The notes under the pieces are model-generated. The model was not told the origin of the DNA. It was given only the letters and a program-made list of their open reading frames with translations, and ran no database searches. A stretch of 64,000 nt of DNA from Thermothielavioides terrestris NRRL 8126 (Eukaryota > Ascomycota > Sordariomycetes > Sordariales > Chaetomiaceae). Positions 1-10,554 of this stretch are shown one piece after another (within the stretch, counting starts at the first letter, position 1; every line of letters begins with the position of its first letter). A program made the position numbers and the translations under genes. The stretch covers positions 3,816,001 through 3,880,000 of the forward strand of contig NC_016458.1 of NCBI RefSeq assembly GCF_000226115.1, read 5' to 3'.

Positions 1-1711
1 GTTTGGCGCTTGGCGAGAAGCTGCAGCGGGTTTCCAGAAGACCGCTCGAACGCTGTTGCCGAAGAAGAACCAGTCACCATTTCAACGGCTACACTACCTT
101 AAAATAAGCCTGACGTTGCACCCCGTCTCCAACATTGAAGCACTTTGCTCCTCTCTGGTAACCAGCTTAAGTCAGGCGGAGACACCACGCAAGTACGGAT
201 ACTGTGGAATCTGTACGGAATATACAGCGGGTCTTAATGCCCGAGACGTTCCTGCTTAATCTCCCTGCTTAAGAGTCTCAGACCGACCAGAGTTGAAGCG
301 TGCCAGAGCCACAAGACACGCTGCCGCCCATCAAAGCGAGTGCTCGGTCTGTAGCCACAACATGGTCCGAACAGTGTGAGCCTGATGTTCCAAATCGCGG
401 CGAGATCAAGCCGAGATCGCCAAGCTTTCCAGACCGCGCCAAGACAGCTGCCACTCTCAAGGTGCATGACCCGCGTGGCACGGGCTTGAAGCCGCCCGAA
501 GATGCTGGGTTTATAAAAATTTTGATGGTGCCCTCGTAGTCCAAAGGTACCTTGCCTGCCGTTACCTGCCGAAATGTTAGCAACTTGAGGAACTCGGGCT
601 ACTATTAGACATTGCCTCAATGTTCCAAAATCAGCATCATGAACGGACTATAACATTACTTCATTGCATAACGTTGGATCTCAGTGGTGCAGAAGCTGCG
701 AGGCGTACGGAATGCGGAGGCACGGAAAAGTTAGGTACCTTAACGCTAATTGAACAGCCTGGGTCAAATGTGCCAGTGCGGTAGGTGCATGTCGTGTAAT
801 TACCAATGTAGTGTACGGATACATTCGGCAAGCCAACCGACAATGCACGGGTTGCTAAGGTTAGACTGAACCCCTGATCATCGAACAAGAGGTGGGTGAA
901 GCAGAGACTTGGCGACGAGTTATCCCTCCTGTCCATTCGATGGCTGCTGATACGGCGACTCCAGCGTTGTCTGTTGTTGTTAAGAATATTCTAGTGTAAG
1001 GCGCCTGCCTCCCTTGGTGGCAGCCGCGTGCCGTGGCTCCTTGCAGCACCGAATACCTGACATGTACCTTGTTGTTGCGTCCATACCGAACTGTGTAACC
1101 AACCAGAGGGGCTTGCGCATCGGTGGGTTTCAGGAACAGATCGATCGGGGGCACCGTCTGCAATTGGCTCACCCGCAGGATCGGCGACGCGGCGCAACTG
1201 ACCAGGAAGCAACAGAATCCCGTTGAAACGAGCTCGTTTGCTTTTTTTTCGATTCCTCGCTTCGGCACGGCAACGTCCGCCCCCCTGCGGCACCGAACGG
1301 CAGCCCGGTGTTACTTCCGATCCGTTGAGCGTCCCGACACGGATTCACTTGAAGCCAACGGCGACAGACCTGCAGAGTGGCGCCCTCCAACATTGGCGGT
1401 GCGACGGCGTCGTTCACCGACGGGTCGGCACGATCCCATCACCGACGGCGGCCATCAGCCATCTCAACGCCGTCCCAACCTCCCATCTATCTCGGCGTTC
1501 GGCCCCATCAACTCTCGGGTCCCCTCTCGCCCATTCAAGGTACGTGTGCTCTGCTTTCCTCCTTCTCCTTTCCCTACCCGGGCCGTGTTGCCCTTCGGTT
1601 ACCTGCAGGCCGGTGGGCCGGCGCAGATGATGTGCAGGTTTTGGGCTAACACGAAACGTTTCCCCTTCTTTGTCCCCCCCCCCCTCTCCAGACACGCCAA
1701 CTACTACCCCA
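1..1711. other. Left-edge non-coding region and 5' leader of the GT34 gene
   Basis: No convincing gene is seen in positions 1 to about 1,350; short open frames on both strands lack family motifs. The last part is probably the leader of the downstream mannosyltransferase gene. A likely leader intron runs from 1,540 (donor gtacgt) to 1,691 (acceptor ctccag after a pyrimidine tract). If it is spliced, the frame upstream of the chosen ATG stays open back to a stop near 1,350, but no in-frame ATG is present there, so 1,712 is kept as the start. Confidence 0.5.
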
Positions 1712-3212
1712 ATGTCTTTGTCGCGCAGCCCGTCGCCTGTCCCCGGAGGCGGCTGGGCAAGTCCGGGTCTCAACATCGCGAGCGGCCGATCGAGCCCAAT
1801 ACCGGGGTTCACGGGTTCGACCACAACACCGGTGAAGTGGGAGTCGTCCAGGTTAAAAAGGGGCTTTGGCTCTGGGTATCCCTCCTTCGAGACCAAGAAC
1901 CAGAGCTTCTTTGGTCGACACATGCGCCGATTTTCGAGCGGCCTCCCACGCTTCAACACTAGCCGACACTACGCCGATAAGGAGAAGCTCGGTCGCGGCA
2001 GGTGGTCGGTCCACAGCGTGCCATTGCTAGGGAGAATACAAAGCATCATGGGACGCATGGGCAGGAGAACAAAGATAAGACTGCTGATCTTGCTTATCAT
2101 CCTCCTCTCCATCTACATATTCTACAACAGCCGTGAGTGCTGCTCCACCCCATTTGCTATGCGTTTGTTGGGCAGCCGTGGGCTAACTTACGGCCAGCCT
2201 TGGTCTACCACTGGCGGAGATCCCTATGGCTTGGGGGCGGGCAGAAGTTCGTCATAATACTAGGGGCCAATGTCGGCGGCGGCGTGATGGACTGGAAAGG
2301 CGCCAGGGAGTGGGCCATCGAGCGGGACTCGGTGCGGAACAAGAAGAAATACGTCGCTCGGTGGGGTTACGATCTCGAGATCGTGGACATGAGCACGAAG
2401 AAGCGGTATGCGCATGAGTGGCGGGAGAGCTGGGAGAAGGTCGATTTTGTCCGCACGACCCTCAGGAAATATCCCAAGGCCGAGTGGTATGTTGCTGTGC
2501 CATAGCTGGTTGCTTTCTTCCTGCTCAGACGCGGCTAACCTACTCTAGGGTCTGGTGGCTCGACCTGACCACAGTGATCATGGAGCCGTCCTACTCGCTC
2601 CAAGACCACATCTTCAACCACCTCGAGAAACACGTCTATCGGGACATTAACGAATACAACCCGCTCAACATAACCCACCCGTTCACCGATGTATTCCTCG
2701 ATGCCGAGTCGCAGAGTCCCGTGGGCGACGGCAAGGCCAGCTCGATCAATCTCATCCTGTCCCAGGACTGCTCCGGATTCAACCTGGGCTCCTTCTTTGT
2801 CCGTCGCAGCATCTGGACCGACCGGCTGCTGGACATCTGGTGGGACCCGGTGGCCTACGAGCAGAAGCACATGGAGTGGGAGCACAAGGAGCAGGACGCG
2901 CTGGAGCAGCTGTACATCTCGCAGCCGTGGATCCGGAAGCACACGGCCTTCCTGCCGCAGCGAATGATCAACAGCTTTCCCAAGGGCGCGTGCGCCGACA
3001 AGGGGATCGACCCCCGGATACATTACAACGAGAAGGACCGGGACTTCCTGGTCAGCATGGCAGGCTGCGAATGGGGGCGCGACTGCTGGGGCGAGATGTA
3101 CAGCTTTCGCGAACTGAGCTACTACCTCAACCGGACCTGGTGGGAGCGCTTCAAGGAGGACTTCTTGGCCTTGATCTGGTTCAAGCTCACCGGTCAGAAG
3201 GTGAAGTTCTAG
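1712..3212 (+). CDS. GT34 (Mnn10/Gma12-type) alpha-1,6-mannosyltransferase
   Basis: Three exons, 1712-2132, 2198-2486 and 2549-3212, encode about 457 residues. It is a type II membrane protein: a Ser/Pro- and Arg-rich cytosolic N-terminus of about 118 residues, one membrane anchor (LLILLIILLSIYIFY), then a luminal catalytic domain. The domain matches the galactosyltransferase GMA12/MNN10 family: FVIILGANVGGG at its start, KKKYVARWGYDLEIVD, the metal/nucleotide-sugar segment WVWWLDLTTVIM, CSGFNLGSFFVRRS, and a C-terminal Cys/Trp-rich block. Family knowledge places such enzymes in the Golgi, where Mnn10/Mnn11 extend the alpha-1,6-mannan backbone of N-glycans. The start is the first ATG after a probable leader intron. 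Both internal introns have good donors and CTAAC-type branch sites, and the frame is kept through each. Whether it is the Mnn10 or the Mnn11 orthologue cannot be decided here. Confidence 0.9.
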
Positions 3213-4195
3213 GACGACGATCACCTTCCACCGCTCGGTGAAGCTGCAAACTTGCTTTCGCGCCCCTGAGAGTGGCGTAAACAAGGCATTTCATACGCTG
3301 TTGGAAGGGGGGGCTTCAGAGGGATGAACACTGGCCCCGCTCATTGTCGACTGTCTGGCACTGATTCTCATCTTAGGACCAAACACTTTTTTTTCATTCT
3401 TGGCGCATCATGGAGTCACTGGAACAAAGAGGGGTGCAGAATTAGAGGATTGCATCGCAATCGCACGGAGTACTCTTGCTTCTTACATTCTCAACATATA
3501 TTCCAACTAGTCAATCACACCGGCTGTGCGAGATTATTTTTACACTGATATTACCCTGCCTCCACAGAAGTGACTCGTTCCTATCTTTCTGGAGCAGTGG
3601 GTTTCGACAGTGCATGTAATCACTTCCCAGTCCTGTTGATGTGTACACATACGTCGTTTTACATTGCAATGAGCTCAGACTGGGAACATGCGGCAATACA
3701 ATGCAGCTAACGAGAACTTAAACAATAAAGCAAGACATTTAGAAGGCGATGCTACGCAGTAGATGTAGCATTACCTTAGTTACGCTGACTCATTTCTGTC
3801 ACTGTTCAACTGCTCCGTCAATCAGGGCAAAGCTGAACAACTGACAACGCATTGTCAAGATCGCTTTCCGAATTGAGACATGTCATGTTGCACATAGCAC
3901 CACGGAGTAGTGGGCAGTGATAAGCTTGACGAGTCATCATCACAGGTTCCAGGCTAGTCATGTAGTTGATTGCTTCGTTGTAAGATTGATTTGAGTGTGG
4001 GCCAGATACAACCGCTACAAGAGGATGGCGTTCGAGATTGATCATGCACTTGGATAACATCGCTTGCTCGTAGATTTGCAGTAATCAGCGAAAACTTGTT
4101 GTTGCATAGTATGATGCTGTGAGCATGCGTTCAAAGTGACTTGCTCTGTTCGATGCGTGATGCTGGCTGACCAGAAGAAGCCGTCGAAAAGAGGG

Positions 4196-4262
<67 letters not shown>

Positions 4263-5430
4263 ATAACAGCGGTTGTGTCAGGGTTAGGGGAATGCTAGGG
4301 TTAGGAGCCACGCCACCTGTGACAAGTTGGACTGACCCACCAGACCACGGCAGAGTGTAAACAGATTGATTGGCTTTCAGACCTCCAAACTGCAACAACT
4401 GAGTATCCAGACCGGTCGCTGATTCAAAGTTTCAGCAGCCGGTCTGTAAGCTGACTGGACGGAGTTGCTTCTCCGCAACCAGCTCGTGGGTCTGAAACAA
4501 CAACTTCCTCTTGCGGATGCGACACCATGTGCCTGAGACCACCCGAACGTTCGAACGTGCCTACGTACTCGTCCGGTGTCGGCATTTGGCGGCATGCCCC
4601 CATCTTACAACATTCGGGCCAGATGTTGACAGCTCTAATTTGCCATTCAACAGTTCGCTAAGTAGCCGCCCGGCGTTCGTTTCGTTTCTTCATCCCGGAA
4701 CCAAGCTGGCCCACCGACTGGGCTTCTTGCTGAGCTTCGTCTTGTGACTGGACAATATCTTCTCCTCCAACCCTTCACCATTGCCACTTCAGGAACCGTT
4801 CCTGGGGCAGAATAATGGACCTGGCAAATAACTTTGCAAGGCAGCCTTTGGCCAGGGGAAGCAAGTGCTTCCGTAACCTGAATCCGTCCAACACTGCATG
4901 CAGAAGTCTGCATACTTTGTGCGGGCCTACTTGATGAACATACTCACCCTTCGGTTTTTCCTCGATGCACATTCCGTATTTGGCTCTCCCGTTCACGGTT
5001 GTAGCCGCAGCCGTCTCTCCGTATGCGGCTAGAGGCGTGCCTTGTGATTCTGCTGTATTCTATCATTCGTTTTGATTATGGAATGCTGGTCGACTATTCA
5101 CATCACAAGCTCTATTGACACCCGACTGCCGGCCTCCGACCACCTATTGTCTCCCTATTCTCAATCAAGCTCATTCAACAAGCCCCCCACGTACCTCCCA
5201 GGAGAAGCATTACTTTCCCGGGCTTGCTGAACTCTAGCTCAAACGAGCCGTGCTGTCGTCCTTGAAGCGAACTCGCATCACTAACACCGTCACTCCGGCT
5301 TGCCAGGAGCAGCCATCTGATTCCACTCGCTCACTGAACCTCGGACTTAGGAAAGCAGGATTCCCTTCCAGCTGAGGTGACTTGCAAGACCAGGAGGAAA
5401 GCGGAGTTGGGTATCGTCGAAAAACGAAAA
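3213..5430. other. Intergenic region with A65 tract and telomere-like motifs
   Basis: About 2.2 kb separates the GT34 gene from the GH16 gene. No open frame with family features is seen. It is moderately AT-rich around 3,700-4,150, then contains a pure run of 65 A (4,196-4,260) followed within 50 bp by two telomere-like TTAGGG blocks. The last few hundred bases before 5,431 are probably the GH16 promoter and leader. Confidence 0.6.
4196..4305 (+). repeat. A65 homopolymer followed by interstitial TTAGGG-like motifs
   Basis: Positions 4,196-4,260 are uninterrupted A. The following DNA contains agggttagggg (4,280-4,290) and tagggttagg (4,296-4,305), both close to the TTAGGG telomere unit usual in filamentous ascomycetes. 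A long A tract can be the 3' tail of a retroposed sequence, but no target-site duplication or coding remnant was recognised upstream. The exact A count may be limited by assembly. Confidence 0.7.
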
Positions 5431-6549
5431 ATGGTCCGACTAAGGGCATCGTTCCGCTTTGCCGGTTTGGCATTTGCCGCATGCTCCGTCCGAGCGGCCT
5501 CCCAGTACGGCCTTGTGGATGTCTACGACGCGAGCAACTTCTTCACCGAGTTCGATTTCTTCACCCAGCCGGACCCGACGAATGGTTTCGTCAAGTACGT
5601 CGATGCTGCCACGGCAAACCGCGATGGATTAGCTGGCTTTACCGAGGGCGGTGTCTACCTCGGCGTCGACTACACCAACACGACCACCACAGGGCGCCGA
5701 TCGGTCCGCCTCACCTCCAAGAAGGCCTACACCAAGGGCCTGTTCATCGCTGATATCGCTCACATGCCGGCCGGCGCGACCGGCTCTGGCTCGTGCGGCC
5801 TCTGGCCTGCCTTTTGGATGTTCGGGCCGAACTGGCCCAACTCGGGCGAGGTGGACGTTATCGAGGGCGTCAACAGCCAGACTTCGAACTCGGTCTCGCT
5901 GCACACCGGCGCCGGCTGCACCATTTCCAACACGGGCACCATCTCCACAACCAAGCTCCTGGCCGCCAACTGCCAAGGCAACGAGGGCTGCACGCAGCAA
6001 ACGACCTCCTCCGACAACTACGGCACGGGCTTCAACGCCGCCGGCGGCGGTGTGTACGCCGTCGAGTGGACAAGCGCCGCCATCAAGGTCTGGTTCTTCC
6101 CGCGCGGCAGCCCCGTCGCCACGCAGCTCGCCGCGGGCGCCGACGCGACCTCGTCGTCGTCCTCGTCTTCGTCTTCGTCTTCGTCTTCGGCAGCGTCTTC
6201 GCCTGACCCGTCGACCTTCGGGCCCCCGCTAGCCGCCTTCGTCGGCGGGCCCACCTGCTCCATCGACCAGCACTTCGCCAACCACAACCTCGTGTTCGAC
6301 ACCACCTTCTGCGGCGACTGGGCCGGCCGGGTCTGGGCCGACGACGAGACGTGCTCGGCGCTGGCGAGCACGTGCGAGGACTTCGTCGGCCAGAACCCCG
6401 GCGCCTTCACCCAGGCCTACTGGCTGGTTAACGGACTGCGCGTGTACCAGGCCGGCGGCGAGGCGCAGGGCCGGCAGGGCCGGCAGCAGCTGAGGAAGGT
6501 GGGCTTTAGAAGGGGCGGACCTGCGGAGGGGCGGAGGTGGCGGGCTTGA
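5431..6549 (+). CDS. Secreted GH16 endo-1,3(4)-beta-glucanase
   Basis: A single exon of about 372 residues. Residues 1-22 form a signal peptide (basic start, hydrophobic core, VRAAS cleavage region), so the enzyme is secreted or wall-associated. The GH16 catalytic signature NSGEVDVIEGVN lies at residues 137-148, with Glu140 as expected nucleophile, Asp142 as helper and Glu145 as acid/base. Other family blocks are WPAFWMFG, TSNSVSLHTGAGC, YAVEWT, WFFPRG and TTFCGDWAG. It should cleave beta-1,3 or mixed-linked glucans. Oddities: a run of 13 Ser (residues 241-253), encoded by a TCG/TCT repeat, is inserted in a loop after WFFPRG, and a basic tail of about 27 residues follows the usual domain end (YWLVNGLRVYQ). 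The ATG at 5,431 is chosen because it immediately starts the signal peptide; an upstream in-frame start would bury it. Confidence 0.92.
   Translation: MVRLRASFRFAGLAFAACSVRAASQYGLVDVYDASNFFTEFDFFTQPDPTNGFVKYVDAATANRDGLAGFTEGGVYLGVDYTNTTTTGRRSVRLTSKKAYTKGLFIADIAHMPAGATGSGSCGLWPAFWMFGPNWPNSGEVDVIEGVNSQTSNSVSLHTGAGCTISNTGTISTTKLLAANCQGNEGCTQQTTSSDNYGTGFNAAGGGVYAVEWTSAAIKVWFFPRGSPVATQLAAGADATSSSSSSSSSSSSSAASSPDPSTFGPPLAAFVGGPTCSIDQHFANHNLVFDTTFCGDWAGRVWADDETCSALASTCEDFVGQNPGAFTQAYWLVNGLRVYQAGGEAQGRQGRQQLRKVGFRRGGPAEGRRWRA
6143..6204 (+). repeat. TCG/TCT trinucleotide repeat coding for poly-Ser
   Basis: Alternating tcg/tct codons give 13 consecutive Ser inside the GH16 domain. Being a trinucleotide array, its length can vary without breaking the frame. 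Confidence 0.8.
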
Positions 6550-7067
6550 TTTGTGCGTTTACCAGGTGGAGAGGAAGGGGCCGTTTTCTTTTCTTTGCTT
6601 TTCCTCTTTCTCTCTTCCTTTCTTTGGGCATACTGGACTTGTGATTAGACGGAAGCTTTGCGAAAATATCTTGGTAATAGTTGAACACATACTGCGTAAT
6701 GGTGGCAGCGAGGTTAGAGATGCAAGATCTCCTTTGAAATATCCATGGCAGCTTACCTGCATAGCGTATACGAGGCGGACAAGGCTTGGGATCTGCTGAT
6801 CTGAGTCCGCGCACCAGAACATATGACATTGCACACTCGCTCAGAGTTGACTGGTTTCTGTGACTATACTCAGTCGCCTTCCGCAATGCAAACATCAAGA
6901 AGCCGCTCCCCTAGATACAACCTCCACACGTCATTGAATAGCCAGAGAAGATCCTCAGCAAGTAGATTCAGCAAGATTTCAGGCGGCCCGTTCTCCAACA
7001 CACCGAGCAAAAGAGCAAGTGACGCCACATTGTTGTTAAACATGAACAGCTTAACCTCCCATCATAA
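6550..7067. other. Convergent intergenic region
   Basis: This lies between the 3' ends of the GH16 gene and the minus-strand coiled-coil gene. A pyrimidine-rich stretch (about 6,580-6,635) is present. No coding signal is seen. Confidence 0.5.
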
Positions 7068-8259
7068 TCAAGAAGACGGCCCGGGAATCTGGACCAGCGC
7101 CTCCCGAAACCGCCTCCAGGTCAGCCCCTTGGAGAGCATGACTAGCCGTCGCGGGTTTTTGCGCCGCGTGTCGCGGCTGCGCGCGACGTGCTCCGGCAGC
7201 AGCGCCGCTAGCGATTCCTGGATGTGCTTCGACAGCGCGGGGCTCTCGATGCTGTCGAGGAAGTCCCAGATGAAGGCGGTGTCGGATTTGGGCGGGCTGG
7301 TTTTGTATCGGTCGCGGAAGACGAGGTACAGCGATCGGATGTCCTGGTTGGGGTTGCTGCTGCTGCCCGGAGCCGGATGGTTGGGCTGGGGTTGCGAGCC
7401 GGACTCTGCGGGATTCACTGTGGGCTGCGCGGAGAGCTGGCTGACTACGGTTTTGTCCGGCTGGTTTGGAGCGGTTGGGGCTGCTGTTTGGAATTCCTCC
7501 AAAGATGTGCTTCGGCCTGGGACTGTGAATGCAGGCCTGTCAGACTGGGAAGCTCATCTCACTCCGAGTAAGGAGACACCCACTGGTATCGCTTGAGCTC
7601 TCGCTCGGTATCGGAAGCTGTTGTGAGTCCAGAAGCCGCATCAACTCATCCCGGCGCGCGAGGACCTCGTCTAGGAAGCTGACCGTCGCTTTTGGTAGCT
7701 CTTGGCGGTTGTCGTTTCCTGTCGCCAGTTGTTTTTCGAGCGCAGCCAGTCTCTGCTCCGAAGCTGTCTTCTCCGCGCGGAGCTCCCTCAACTCCCCTTC
7801 CAAGAACTCGACCCTCTCCAGTGCGGCGCGACATTGCTCCTGGAGAGCCGGTATGTCCAAGGCCGTGACAGACTGCAACTGCTCGAGCTTCTCCCGAAGC
7901 GCATCAACGGTCCTCGACAGCTCGGTAATGGTCTTCGATGCATCCTCCCTGCCACGGGCGATATCTTGCTGAACCGCATCGAGACGGGCTTGCAGAGCGC
8001 ACGTGTCCTGCAACCGCGCGGCGTGCTGTTCGAGCTGGGATTTGCACTCGGCGACAGCGGTGTTGATAAGATCATGTCGGCTGGCAGCCTCTCGTTGCAG
8101 GTTCGCGATGGATACGGTGGTTTGCTGGGTGTGCGCGTCTAGTGCTTTTTTGAGAGCATCGACTTCTCGACCGCAGTGCTGGGCCGAGAGAAAGCTGGCC
8201 CAGGCGCTGCTCAGGGACTGCTGGAACCGGTCGGGCTTGCTCGTGTCGAAGACGTCCAT
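7068..8259 (-). CDS. Coiled-coil protein of unknown function
   Basis: Two exons on the minus strand, 8259-7563 and 7522-7068, give about 383 residues. I do not recognise a named family. Residues from about 25 to 205 are almost entirely predicted coiled coil (many Leu/Glu/Gln/Arg heptads, for example LEKLEQLQSV-like segments). A Pro/Gln/Asn-rich linker of about 55 residues follows. The C-terminal 80 residues look globular and conserved: RYKTSPPKSDTAFIWDFLDS, SKHIQESLAALLPEHV and RDTRRKNPRR. The intron (7523-7562) is only 40 nt, but has a GTGAGA donor, a CTGAC branch and a CACAG acceptor, and splicing restores the frame. The start is the first ATG; the longer open frame upstream begins at a non-ATG codon. 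A role as a structural or complex subunit is only a guess. Confidence 0.72.
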
Positions 8260-8652
8260 GGCGGCCTGTTGCAACGAGGAAGGAGAGCCTTGCGAGAAGT
8301 GCCGGCAAGCACGCCACAGGCATCCGAGGAAGTGGGCAAAGCTGAGGAGCGCGATGAGCGAAGCTCCCAATCTACGTCAGGTGTCGCCCAAATCTGGGGA
8401 AGCCTCGCCCTTCCCTTTCGGTGCCTTCATCTTGCCGCCTTGCGCATCAAAGACTGGTGGCGTGCCGAAGCTCAAATACAGAAGGTACGATGCACCTCAA
8501 CAGGCAGGACCAGTCATGTCTGATGGGAAGGTACCTAGCACCTAGGGAGACCCTGCCCAGCAACTTCCATCCATCAGGCTCTTTACACATTCGGTAAGCC
8601 CACGCCGCGGTCGGTTATATCCCTCGGAATTTTGTCACCACGCCGGCAGGGC
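8260..8652. other. Intergenic region between two minus-strand genes
   Basis: About 390 bp holds the 3' end of the hydrolase gene and the presumed promoter of the coiled-coil gene. It contains short CCTAGGTA-like motifs near 8,530-8,550. No gene is seen. Confidence 0.5.
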
Positions 8653-9564
8653 TCAACTCGAGCTGTCAGTGGCGTGCGTCGACATGGCCTTCAGTAGGAA
8701 GGCGGCAATATCGTCAATCTGCTCTGGTGCCTTGAGCCAGTGCCCTTCTTGCTCTGCGCCCGAGTATTCTTTCCACTCGACTTGGAACCCTACGTTGGCG
8801 AGCACCTGTCGTGCCTGCCGGCCGAGCTCGACACCAACAACGGCATCGTCGATGCCGTGACCCAGAAGGATGGGCGTGGATAAGGGCGACCTGTCCCCCA
8901 GCGGCACCGCAGGCGGTTGAGTGCAGGAAAGCATCATCTCCTTAACAAAGGCATCCGAAGCCTCGACATCTGAGTTGCAACCAACTGATGTGTCGACGCT
9001 GTTCCGACCCAGAATCCGGTCGATATTGAGTGCAAAAGGCAGCCATGCGCTCGCTGCTACGAATGCCCCAAGCCACTTGCCGACGTTCCTTTGACACAGC
9101 AGCGTCCACATGCCGATCGCGCCTCCCTGGCTGATACCTGCAATGACCACCCTCTCGGATTTCCCTCCAAGCCTCGCGACTTCCTGGCTCACAATATGCT
9201 GAATGTAGGCTACCGACTGCTGAATTCCTTCCATCTGCGAATCCTCCCTGTCGGTCGTGTCCGAGAGCGAGTGGGCCTCGAACCAAGCGGACAGCATCTC
9301 CTCGAACGCGGTGCTCCACAGCTCTCGAGACGACGGAAACACCCACCGCCAACCGGGGAACCTCTGCGTGAGGGGCTTCTGGCCCGGCGACGCAGTCTCA
9401 GCGAGCTCTTCAGCAAACTCGGGACCGTTGCTGCCTCGGCCATGCAACATGATGGCAGTGTGGGTGTGCTCTGAGCTATCGCTGGGCTCGATGACATGTA
9501 CTGGCCCGAACGAGCCGCCGCCTGATGTGGAGCGGCCGTTGGTAAGATCCATGGCTTCCTGCAT
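8653..9564 (-). CDS. Alpha/beta hydrolase, acyl-protein thioesterase/carboxylesterase type
   Basis: A single exon of about 303 residues. It matches the phospholipase/carboxylesterase (APT1-like) family of alpha/beta hydrolases. The oxyanion-hole loop is MLHGRGSNG (about residues 39-47). The nucleophile elbow is GISQGG with Ser145, the acid is Asp239/240 in GHGIDDAVV, and the catalytic His is His275 in EGHWLKAP. Relatives remove fatty acyl groups from proteins or hydrolyse small esters, and no signal peptide is seen, so a cytosolic enzyme is expected. It is longer than the roughly 230-residue APT core because of an insert between the nucleophile strand and the acid strand (about residues 185-225), common in fungal paralogues. 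The frame stays open upstream to 9,897, but that part lacks family similarity. I chose the ATG at 9,564; a second ATG four codons later is possible. Confidence 0.85.
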   Translation of the reverse strand: MQEAMDLTNGRSTSGGGSFGPVHVIEPSDSSEHTHTAIMLHGRGSNGPEFAEELAETASPGQKPLTQRFPGWRWVFPSSRELWSTAFEEMLSAWFEAHSLSDTTDREDSQMEGIQQSVAYIQHIVSQEVARLGGKSERVVIAGISQGGAIGMWTLLCQRNVGKWLGAFVAASAWLPFALNIDRILGRNSVDTSVGCNSDVEASDAFVKEMMLSCTQPPAVPLGDRSPLSTPILLGHGIDDAVVGVELGRQARQVLANVGFQVEWKEYSGAEQEGHWLKAPEQIDDIAAFLLKAMSTHATDSSS

Positions 9565-10396
9565 GGTTCGGACGTGCCCTTTCCCCCAATGATGTTGGCC
9601 AAGGAAGTAGCTGACCTCCTTCCGTACGTCCGCGTTGCTCGGTCTGCTCTGCCTTGGGTGATAATGTGAGGACAGCTGGAATCGTTGCAACTCACAGCCA
9701 CGTGGTGATTGGGGCCATTGGGGCCTGGCGCATCCAGCGTGTAGGCGGCAGCCCCACAACTTCCCAATGGCCGTGAAATCTGATTGGCTCTCAGCGGTCT
9801 TTAGTAACTTCCAAGGTTGGGATGGCGGCAGGCAACCTGGATGCAACACGCCGATCCCCACCTCCAGACAAGAAGCAATTGTCCAGGCAAAAACCACAAC
9901 TTCCTCAGCCCGACGGTCTATTTATTGAGGTGTTCTTTGGGCTCGGACTCCCCTTCCAGTCTCCTTTTCTCTTTCGTCCTCAACCCACCTCGCCAACCTC
10001 TCAACAAAGACCATGGCGACCATCTGGCTCATCTTCCTGTCAATAACCCAGTGCGGGGGATGACGCATTGTTTGAGCATTTTGACGACCTGTTCAAATCA
10101 AACAACGTTTCACTTCAGTCCCCATCTCGGCTACACAGCTTGCCCTCGCGAATGCCTGCAGACACCACCGCCGTCTCTGTACAAACTGTTCGGTTGGAAA
10201 CATGGCTCCTCTTCGGGGCCGTCAAACGCTCTCCTTTGTCACGCTCCACGACAAATGTCAGCCTGCCATCCGTCGGTGACGTGCCTCGTCTCAGAAGCGA
10301 CATAACACAGATTCCGGCCAGGATCTATCGTGGTATGGAAAACACACGGCGGAGAGGGATTTCCTGTCGCAGCAGCAGCAGCGACGCCGCAGCCTC

Positions 10397-10554
10397 GTCC
10401 TGGGCAGGACGTTAAAAGGCCCATGGCGTCCTGGGCAGGACGGTAAAATGGCCCATGGCGTCCTGGGCAGGACGGTAAAATGGCCCATGGCGTCCTGGGC
10501 AGGACGGTAAAATGGCCCATGGCGTCCTGGGCAGGACGGTAAAAGGCCCATGGT
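10397..10554 (+). repeat. Minisatellite: five tandem 31/32-bp units
   Basis: Five head-to-tail units begin with GTCCTGGGCAGGAC and end in GGCCCATGGC or GGCCCATGGT: 10397-10427, 10428-10459, 10460-10491, 10492-10523 and 10524-10554. The three inner units are identical 32-mers; the outer two are 31-mers lacking one base in the middle. Each unit starts with an inverted repeat (GTCCTG-gg-CAGGAC). A related single copy lies at about 11,044-11,071 with one change in the inverted repeat. Confidence 0.93.

Noticed and set aside
234..620. 128-codon and 101-codon overlapping minus-strand frames at the left edge
   Set aside because: Two overlapping frames are both open, composition is not gene-like and no motif is recognisable.
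4136..4360. Open frame with a poly-Lys run
   Set aside because: The Lys run is the translation of the A65 tract; flanks show no coding character.
9564..9897. In-frame N-terminal extension of the hydrolase (111 codons)
   Set aside because: The extension starts with a Trp/Cys-rich stretch lacking family similarity, while the ATG at 9,564 places the oxyanion loop at the usual distance.
10397..10554. CRISPR-like array
   Set aside because: The units are directly adjacent without unique spacers, and the host is a eukaryote; it is a minisatellite.
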